From Lentinula raphanica (lineage: Eukaryota; Basidiomycota; Agaricomycetes; Agaricales; Omphalotaceae), in the NCBI GenBank assembly GCA_027919835.1, contig JANVFP010000023.1, forward strand, positions 1 through 64,000: a stretch of 64,000 nucleotides of DNA. The letters run 5' to 3'. The notes beneath the pieces are model-generated. The model did not search any database. It saw only the letters and a list, made by a program, of their open reading frames with translations, and had not been told where the DNA came from. The position numbers were made by a program, and so were the translations under genes. Below are positions 56,576-64,000 of the stretch, one piece after another (position 1 is the stretch's first letter; the number at the start of each line of letters is the position of its first letter).

Positions 56576-57836
56576 ATGAGTGACACTGAAGCAACCGTAC
56601 AGGTTCTGAGAGAACTTGTGCCAGAGGAGCTGCAAGCTCCTCGAGTCGCGATAATCTGTGGCTCTGGATTGAGTGGATTAGTTGCATCTCTGAGGCACAG
56701 CGTCTTGGTATCGTACGACAAGCTTCCAGGTTTCGTCCAAAGCACTGGTAGGTTATTCTTAACCTATCGTCAATGATCAATGGATATCAATACAGCTGTA
56801 TAGTCCCAGGACATAAAAGCTCACTCGCATTTGGGTTCATGGGCTCCGGAGCCGGCGTACCTGTCGTTGCAATGCTTGGAAGAGTCAGTCAACAGAACGT
56901 TCACTGTCAGTGGCTCTGACAGACAAATCCTCTCTTAGTTTCATCCTTATGAGGGCCACAAATTATCTTCTGTCGTTTATCCGGTACGTGTCATGGCAAA
57001 TATGGGAGTAAAGAATATAATCAGTACGTTTTCTCCGTGGTTTAATCAGCCGAGGTTTTGACTTCGTTAGTACAGTCACCAATGCCGCTGGCGGTTTGAA
57101 TCCAAACCTTTCAGTCGGAACTAGTTCGTCATTTTCCTGATGATAGTATTCTCACACCCATGACCATTGATATCGCAGTCGTCGTCGTTCATGATCATAT
57201 CGCTCTCCCGAATCTCACAGGAATGAACCCTCTTCTTGGACCACAAACGAATCCATCGCTCCCCCGTTTTCTTCCTCTCTCGGACGCGTACTCTCGCATG
57301 CTACGAAAGCTCGTATTTCGCGCAGCCCGCGATCTCTCCATCGAACGAGATGCGTTGGCAGAAGGCACGTACGCGTGGGTCAGCGGCCCAACTTACGAGA
57401 CTCCTGCAGAAGGCCGATTCCTTCGTGCTGCCGGTGCTGATGTTGTCGGAATGAGGTCTGTTATCAGTCACTCCACTGTGCTACCTACGAGCTAGCTCAT
57501 TCGACGACTTTTACAGCACTGTCCCGGAAGTCGTGGCGGCTAGGGAAGAAAACATGAACGTACTCGTCCTCAGTTTGGTCACGAACGCGGTTGTGATCCC
57601 CCTTGGGTATGAAAGTGTCCGTGATGAGTTTGAGGCTGAAGTGAGTTTCTTCCTTGTATAGAACCTTGTTAAGCCTTGGTTAAAACCTCGTCTTATAGAT
57701 CGCCGGTACATCTACGAAAGCAGTTGTCGATGAGGTGGTATCGCACGAAGAGGTGTTAGCTATCGGAAAAACAAAGGGTGACCTCATGAAGAGCTTGGTT
57801 GAAAAAATCCTAGATCTGCTTCCAACCGATGTCTAA
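56576..57836 (+). CDS. PNP1: Purine nucleoside phosphorylase
   Basis: Seven exons: 56576-56747, 56804-56883, 56939-57023, 57076-57123, 57179-57455, 57517-57640 and 57699-57836 (307 aa). It phosphorolyses inosine and guanosine to the free base and ribose-1-phosphate. The trimeric PNP signatures are all present: IICGSGLSGL (phosphate site), VPGHKSSLAFG, FHPYEGH, ITNAAGGLNP, VHDHIALPNLTGMNPL, WVSGPTYETPAEGRF and ADVVGMSTVPEVVAA, with Glu and Asn for base recognition (VTNAV). Length matches the family. It lies just downstream of XRN1 on the same strand with a spacer of only 176 bp. Confidence 0.94.
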
Positions 57837-58409
57837 ACGACAGCAACAGCAGAGGTTATCACCGACACTATCGTGCTTAGAGGTTATGACCAAAAAAAAA
57901 AGTCTTGCGTTATCCATGGACCCAAGGGAGTCTTCTTTGCAGACATTTCATTCAAGAACCATTATCATGTAACATTTCACGTCCTATCTAGAATTCATTT
58001 GTACCATGCAAACCGTGTCTTGTCGAGTCGGGTTAACAGAAAATTGTGTATCTCATGCTGGAACTTGCTGAGTTCTCTTCCTCCACTACTTATTTCGGAC
58101 AGAGAGTTTTAAATTTACACTATTGAGCAGACTATACAGCTATACAGTAAGTAGCGGGAAGAAATGATACAGCTGCTCTACAAGACAACACTAATAAGAT
58201 TGACAGAGACAAAGTCAATAATGAACACAGCAGCGAATACATGACTGCACAGAGAACATAAGGGGTCGAACCATAGAGGGTGATTAGCAACTACTGCTGG
58301 TCATTGTAGACGAGGACTAGACTAAGCAGTGGTAGTGCCTACCACCAGTGACAAGGACAACACTCGGTCAATTACCTGCTCCCTCTACTGCCATTAGCCA
58401 TTTCACTTG
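57837..58409. other. Convergent spacer
   Basis: Between PNP (plus) and the secreted gene (minus). Contains a run of nine A near 57891 and 3' ends of both genes. No gene seen. Confidence 0.45.
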
Positions 58410-60217
58410 TCAATCTCGAGTGCGGGTCCAGGGTCCCGATGCTCCTGGGCCCTGGCCCTCAGGCTATAGGTAAGAATAGCGTTAGCGATATATAATGGAG
58501 GTAGCAGTACACCTGATGTTAAACTCACTTGATGCAGGTCGGCATTGAAAAACTTCGAGGGCGCACTGGCAGAGGATTGAGTGCTAGGAGGCTACTCCTT
58601 TAAGAATGGGCGTTAGCGTCGTAGCGAGCTACGATAGGCTACGATAGAGCTAGCACCTGGTAATAGTATTTGACTCACTTTATTCAAAACACTATGAATA
58701 GACATATCAAAACCTTCCATCCGTGAGGGCCCACCGGCACTGGGAAATTCAGTGTTAGGCTCGTGTTCCATGATGGTAGGTTTCTGTTGAACGTCCTTGT
58801 TGCTGGCAAGAGCGGGAGAATGACTGCCAGTAAGGGCAGTCGATCGGTCGTTGGGCATAACCTCGGGACCTGAGAGCGTATTCTGTGGCTCAAAGTGAAG
58901 TGAAGAAGGCGATCCGGAATCCGAGGGTGGCGCGGCAACTTTGGCAGCCTTCTTGGGGAGTCCGGTATTGGGAGTTGCCTCCATAGGATTAGGTCTTTTG
59001 CCATTCTCATTTTTGACAGCTGGAAGATCGCTGGGAGAACTCCCTCGAAGGAGAATGGCAAGTGGTTCCTCCAATTGTGGTAACTCCAATGGCTTCGCGG
59101 GGTCTGGCTTGTTCTGTAGTAAATTCTTCATGTCAAGATACTTCAACTGGGCACGGATATACGCGGGGGCACGGAAACCTGTGGGGGCATCCCAGATCTT
59201 GATGTCAGTAATCTTCTCCAGCGCCTTTATGTTCCCCAAGTCGTTCTTCAAGTCTTTCAAAGCGTTCGGGTCCAACCCTTGCTGGATGCTGAGCAGCAAT
59301 GGTGAGGTCGTATTGAGTCGAATAGTCAGTTTGGGATGATGAGGAGAGGACATTTGCATGTTGCCCATATGAGGCTCGACATTCGCGACGTGATACGTAG
59401 GCCTAATCGCGACGATGTTCTCGGGCGGCGGTCCATCAGGATCTAAACCAAAGCAGCTGTCCAAAAGCGAGTAACAGACGTGAGTCGGTTCCGTGCTGAT
59501 CAGGATTTTTCCAAGTCTTTTGTAAGTCCGCCAAGATCCGTACTTTTCCCTGTTCCGCACCTTGGAAGAGCGGTAGCCAAACGATATGGACGACCAAGAC
59601 GGCCCGATGGCCATTTTGCCCACAAGGTTCTCCTCGATGCTGTTCCCTTCGTCATAGGTCCCTTCCACTATCAGCGAATCAATTGTCAGCATGAGTCGCA
59701 TCATGGCACGGAAGCACGAGTCCGGGTCTGAAAACTCGTCCGGAACGCCTTTCTCTCTGAGTGCGGTTCGAAGCTTCTCGACACCTGAGAAAGCTTCGAA
59801 GAGGGATTTTTCCATGTCCTGCAACAATTCCACGTTGATGATCGCTTTCATTGGGTACGAATAGTATCCAACGCTGTGTGGCATGGACATGCCTGTTCGA
59901 ATTTCCCTGTCATTGTAACCAAAACAACGCGAGGGAAAGCAGAGAGCAATGGTCCCCTTTGATCTGTGTTTGGGCCCTCTCCACTGCTTGCTTTCATAGT
60001 CATAATACCCTATTTTGAGTATAGTATCAAGATTTTTCTTATAGCTGGATGGAACGGCGGCCGGAGAAGGATTAGACACAGCAGGCAGAGAAGGATCAGG
60101 CACAGCGGGAAGAGGAGGATGAGGGGCGGGCAACGGGAGGGCAACGACGAGGACGAGACTGAAGCAAGCCATGGCCAATAGAAGACGCAGCCGCTGAGGG
60201 AAAGAATGCGTCAACAT
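58410..60217 (-). CDS. Large predicted secreted protein, unidentified
   Basis: Three exons: 58679-60217, 58529-58591 and 58410-58463 (551 aa); both introns start GTGAGT and keep phase 0. From the ATG at 60217 (MLTHSFPQRLRLLLAMACFS) a signal peptide leads to a proline-rich spacer with an LPAVPDPS-type repeat. A more ordered part follows (about 60-350): IGYYDYESKQWRGPKH, ALCFPSRCFGYNDREIRTGM, SVGYYSYPMKAIINVELLQD, THVCYSLLDSCFGLDPDGPP. It ends in a long disordered Pro/Ser/Asn tail. No family recognised. Its build (signal peptide, short charged linker, ordered core) recalls the secreted paralogs at 28402 and 31197, but I see no convincing sequence match. Confidence 0.7.
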
Positions 60218-60535
60218 TTGAGAAAGAATTGCTGGTAACGGTAGGGATAAAGGTGTTATAACGCAAAGACGGGGCGAGGACGGCAGGGACAAGAAGGACC
60301 AGATACGACGTTCTTTCGAATGCACTAAAGAGAAGAGAACAACGAGGGGTGCACAATCAGATAGGACACGACTAAAACGAAATAAAAAGAACAACGTAGG
60401 TTGAGACGATAGCTGATAAGGAATATTGCTGTTGAGAATGAGCTTTCTGAACCTTCAGCAATAGCGTTTTTACTGGAGGGAGTGAGAGGGAAGACATACA
60501 TGGGTTGATAGACTAATCTTGCCAGCAAGAATTGT
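60218..60535. other. 5' flank of the secreted gene
   Basis: No gene seen in about 320 bp; promoter of the minus-strand secreted gene and 3' flank of the small ORF at 60536. Confidence 0.4.
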
Positions 60536-60937
60536 CTACCGCAAAAGGTGCAAATTACTACAAGCTTGATCGAACAGCCAGTGAGGATAACAGCCTGAAC
60601 AAGTTGAACGATAACATACCGGACCAGCGCTGATTCCTGAACTTGAAAGTAGGAAAAGAAAAACGTTGTTTATTAACTTTACATAACATCCAAGAACACT
60701 CTGCAACCGTCTGGGCGATGCTGTGTCAGGTTCTTGAAAACAGCTCAACTTGAGTCTTGAATCGGAACACTGGTATATGGTACAAGACGCAGAAATCGCA
60801 TTGACATGTACACTGCAGAGTGGATATATTAAAAAACGAGCCCAGCCATCCCTCAGAGTACCTGTCTGAGCAAACGAAGACGCAAATAATGATACAGTCA
60901 GAACAAAGGTGTAACGAGTGAAAGTAGCGCCAGTCAT
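60536..60937 (-). CDS. Possible small cysteine-rich secreted protein
   Basis: An uninterrupted frame of 133 codons from MTGATFTRYTFVLTVSLF, with a good signal peptide ending near SSFAQT. The rest has nine cysteines (for example YQCSDSRLKLSCFQE, GPVCYRSTCSGCYP, FDQAC). The frame is also open upstream to 60991. GT/AG pairs inside could be introns (GTACTC near 60860, GTAAAG near 60690), so the single-exon reading is not certain. It lies between the secreted gene at 58410 and the GPCR-like gene, both also on the minus strand. Confidence 0.35.
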   Translation of the reverse strand: MTGATFTRYTFVLTVSLFASSFAQTGTLRDGWARFLIYPLCSVHVNAISASCTIYQCSDSRLKLSCFQEPDTASPRRLQSVLGCYVKLINNVFLFLLSSSGISAGPVCYRSTCSGCYPHWLFDQACSNLHLLR

Positions 60938-61086
60938 GAACGAGAGATCAAAGCAACCTTGAACCCGACATATTGATACATACAGCAGCAAGAAACGGCT
61001 AGTGCGTTCTCCAAGGCATTGTAAAACAGAAATCTGGAAAGGAAACGATATTTTGGAGTCCCTGTCTTTCGTATTCCCATATGAAT

Positions 61087-63355
61087 CTACGAACTCTGTG
61101 GATGCGAACTATACAACCTGTTGTAATGCTCGGCAAGAATCACCGACCCCGTCCGTTCGACACTGGCGAGCAGAAGAGGACGCAGACGTGCAGCGGGTGA
61201 CGGAGGAGGGTTCGCAGAGTCGACATAGTTCGAAGGAAAATTCGGCCGCACAGCACTCAACATTGGTTGATTTCGGAGCCCACTAGGCATGGAACCATCA
61301 GCTCTCTGGTTAGCAAGCCAATCAGCCACGTCCAGCTCCTCCGACGTCGTTGAAGAGCGTGTAGATGTCCCTGAAACGCGTGCGCGTTCCGCACGCTCGT
61401 CCCGGTTGGGTGCGAACGAACGGATCGGAGAGGACAATGCGACGTTTCGAGGTGAGAAGGACGGCTGCGCTGGAGCAGGACGTGTTGGTAAGGAACTAGA
61501 CGTGGGATCTGTTTGTAGATTGTTTCGCATTGAGATGGAAGGATTGTCAACAAGGATCAGATGAGACGGTGGGGGTGTGCGTCGCGGAGGGATGGGAAGA
61601 CTGGTATTAGAGCTGTGAGATTCCTGGCGAACATGATCTACCTTTGGGATTCGAGCTGAGGGGAGGGACGTAACCATGTTACCGGGGGCTTCAACGACAA
61701 TGCTCTCATTCAGAATTGCTACCGGGCTTATCTGTCGATTGACTTCCTCTGGTGTGGTGACGTGACGGTACGATCCCTGTGAGCTTGCAGCACGCTCAGG
61801 ATATGAGACCGTGCTACTGCCATTATAGGAAGACGGAGAGCTCAAAGAACCCCCTCTGTATTCTTTGATCATCGCTTCAGTCAGGTTCAGTTGAAGCGGC
61901 TCATGGGAGCCTTTAGAGTCCAATGTGAACTGTTTGAAAGTCTCTGCTGTGCCAAAACTTTCCAGATCTGCGTGGTCTCCGGTTGCTGATTTGGCTTCGA
62001 AAGCAGGACTGAGGACACGGAACGTATTGAACAGAAGTAAGGCGTTGACGACACCTAGAATCACAGGATCGAGCATGAGTGGTTGGAGATGCACAGGAAT
62101 GTCGAACAGATTACTTACCGAGAGCAAACCAACAAACGAAAGCAAACACCATCGCTTGAAAGGGAACCACATATCCTCTGAGGACTAACAGCCGAGTGAC
62201 GGAGTAGGGTACAAGAAGCACGATGTAAGCTAGATATAATGATGATCTTGAGAGATGATTCAAATAGGAACATCGTTAACAAATACTTGCCGGCAGGATA
62301 CCTGAATTATACGAAAGTGGCGTTGTCAATCAAATCAAATCCATGATGCAAATCTGTTCAGAAACTTACCATAACATACTTCGAGCAATACTGGAGACGA
62401 AGTGTTGATATGTGGAGTCCGAAGTTACCAGACTCACGCCTCCTCTGATGACAATGTATCCGCGCAACACGAGGAAAATGAGGGTGTATAGAATAGCGGA
62501 AAAGAGGGCACCCAAGAAAATCTTCAAAAAGTCAACCTTTCGTTAAACTTTGGTGGGATGGTAGACTTACCGGCAAGAGATGAAAGAAGAAGAGTTGAAT
62601 TTTCAGTGTTTCCCTGACTCCGCAAGCTAGTCCTGAGGGGCCATAAACAGGACCCATGTTTGATATCAGAGGAAGGAATCCTGACAGAAGAGGAGTGGTG
62701 AACGATTGAAACAACAAGTGCATCGTCCAGATACTCACCAAGAACCAATGAAATAGCCCAACCAAGGACAATTGTTGGCCCATAAACATAGAACGACTGT
62801 CGTTTGCGAAGTACAAGGGAATTGAACGTGTGGAACGCGATCGCTACTGTGAAATACGCTGTCCCTATATTCCCGACTTGCATGACGGCGGCTACAAAAG
62901 CAACGTTCAGAAATACAGAAAATTCAATACTGAGCTTGGAAGTAACCTTGCGAGGTGCAAAGGGCGTCTAGAGCTTCGATCAACAAGACATCAGAGATTG
63001 ACAGACCGAGACGTACTATCTGTGATGGCATGGTTCACCAAGAACGGAAGACCGAGCAGACCAGCTATTCCGTTGATCATGTTCGCAATGAGCAAGCAAG
63101 CAGCATAGTATCCCAGTTGAGTGTTGAATAATGTCTGTGCAACGTTCTCCCCAAGAAGACGAAGGATTCCCAGCGATGTTACACGCAAGAAAATGCAAAT
63201 GAGGGAAAGGGTCGAAAGAATCGCAAATGCGTTGACTACCTGCAGAGATTCAAGGCCTTCGACACATATTCACTTCGATAGAGGACTATCACTAGACGTA
63301 CGATAGCACCAGCCATCTCATTTGGCGGAATTGGTAGTACTATCTGATTATCCAT
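61087..63355 (-). CDS. G-protein-coupled receptor-like protein (cAMP-receptor/Git3 type)
   Basis: Nine exons: 63302-63355, 63017-63239, 62947-62967 (21 nt), 62739-62891, 62571-62680, 62370-62521, 62291-62301 (11 nt), 62119-62229 and 61087-62054 (600 aa). Seven hydrophobic helices fit: AFAILSTLSLICIFLRV, LGYYAACLLIANMINGI, GTAYFTVAIAFHTFNSL, YGPTIVLGWAISLVLG, IFLGALFSAILYTLIFLVL, YIVLLVPYSVTRLLVL and MVFAFVCWFALGVVNALLLF. ALCTSQ and VMQVGNIGTAYFT before helix 3, and a long Ser-rich cytoplasmic tail (about 310 aa), resemble fungal receptors of the cAMP-receptor-like class. Intron 7 is GC-AG (donor GCAAGT at 62290). Ligand unknown. The tail lies wholly in the last exon. Confidence 0.78.
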
Positions 63356-63698
63356 TGGAAGAGTCGATTCTTTCTGAACAAACTTGTGCGTAGATTTTCA
63401 AAGGTTGAACGCAAAACTGGTCGCCCAGCGCCGGTAGTTGAGAATGAACTTCTCAAGAAGAAAGAAAGGGAGCCGGTCCTGAGGAAAGCGAAAGAGTGGA
63501 AAGACCTTGGTGGTGTAAATGAAGAAGTACTCTAGACTACTAAATTGATGACCTATTTTTTCGTTGCAATTATCCTGTCCAATTCCCGTTGCGCAACTTT
63601 TCTTCGCTTTTGATGGTATGAGATGATCCATTCACTTATTTATGTATAGCAAGTATTGTATTCGATGTTGTACAAACAGCCGATAGATATCTCTTCTC
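63356..63698. other. Divergent spacer at the right edge
   Basis: Between the GPCR-like gene (minus) and the partial gene starting at 63699 (plus). No feature seen. Confidence 0.4.
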
Positions 63699-64000
63699 AT
63701 GCCTCGTAGCAACAGTAATATACATAGCAACGGCAGTTTAACGACCTCATCCGAGGTGAGTACTTGAGTCCTGATGAGTCGAGAAGAACCTTTCGACCCT
63801 TCCTTGGATACTCTTAGACGACCGGCGATCGAGGCAGAGGAGGACGGTATGCAGAGCAATGTCAAGTCGATAACAGCCTGTGTGAGTTCGCCACAGCTCT
63901 AGACCGAAGCTCGAAGCGTTATGATAATCCTGTTCGCCGTTAGGTGTTACGTCCGGCTGAAGAATTTTTCGATGCCCTTTGGCCTGCTGTCGTTCTTTTG
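63699..64000 (+). CDS. Start of an unidentified gene, cut by the window edge
   Basis: Two exons are visible. Exon 1, 63699-63755, reads MPRSNSNIHSNGSLTTSSE and ends at GTGAGT. Exon 2 begins at 63818 (TTGDRGRGGRYAEQCQ) and continues VDNSLCEFATALDRSSKRYDN; a stop appears soon after at about 63943 unless another intron (GTTAGG near 63942) removes it. Too little is present to name it. Confidence 0.4.

Noticed and set aside
1..64000. tRNA, rRNA, or operon-like features
   Set aside because: No cloverleaf, rRNA core or polycistronic layout was recognised by eye; a covariance-model search was not possible.

Overview
The window is nuclear DNA of a filamentous basidiomycete, most likely a mushroom-forming Agaricomycete. 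Genes carry many short introns (about 45-70 bp, with very small exons) and sit on both strands with short spacers. The content is typically fungal: homoaconitase for lysine synthesis, a mitochondrial ketol-acid reductoisomerase, a GH28 polygalacturonase, carboxypeptidase S, and lineage-specific secreted proteins and 7TM receptors. No species can be named from the sequence alone. All gene models were assembled by hand from reading frames and splice signals, so exon edges may be off by a base or two.

Layout. (1) 1-4240 is AT-rich repeat DNA: the 3' end of a Ty3/gypsy chromovirus-type retrotransposon with its 3' LTR, a degenerate short tandem repeat, and a large imperfect palindrome. (2) 4.5-13.3 kb carries an SH3 actin-patch-type protein, a conserved unknown, an RNase III/dsRBD protein, a GGA clathrin adaptor and an FtsJ-like methyltransferase. 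(3) 13.3-27.5 kb carries a multi-pass membrane protein, a 14-exon polygalacturonase, homoaconitase LYS4, a frameshifted secreted protein and a frameshifted carboxypeptidase S. (4) 27.6-32.8 kb is a tandem duplication of about 2.6 kb that gave two secreted-protein paralogs and left a decayed copy of the 5' end of VPS34 between them; intact VPS34 follows. (5) 36-41.7 kb carries a low-complexity frameshifted gene, ILV5 and an FAD monooxygenase. (6) 42.3-50.8 kb carries two 7TM-like paralogs of identical 11-exon structure on opposite strands, on either side of UBA2 and a MITE-like inverted-repeat element. (7) 51.5-57.8 kb carries XRN1 and purine nucleoside phosphorylase. (8) 58.4-63.4 kb carries a large secreted proline-rich protein, a small cysteine-rich secreted ORF and a cAMP-receptor-like GPCR. 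The right edge holds the start of an unidentified gene.

The genes do not form a pathway cluster. Housekeeping genes (membrane traffic: GGA, VPS34, SH3 protein; amino-acid synthesis: LYS4, ILV5; RNA decay: XRN1; SUMO: UBA2; nucleosides: PNP) are interspersed with fast-evolving secreted and receptor genes. The most unusual features are the duplicated secreted-protein/VPS34 locus, the mirrored 7TM pair whose first coding exon is 7 nt ahead of a GC-AG intron, the repeated use of GC-AG introns, the palindrome, and three genes each broken by one base at a homopolymer.
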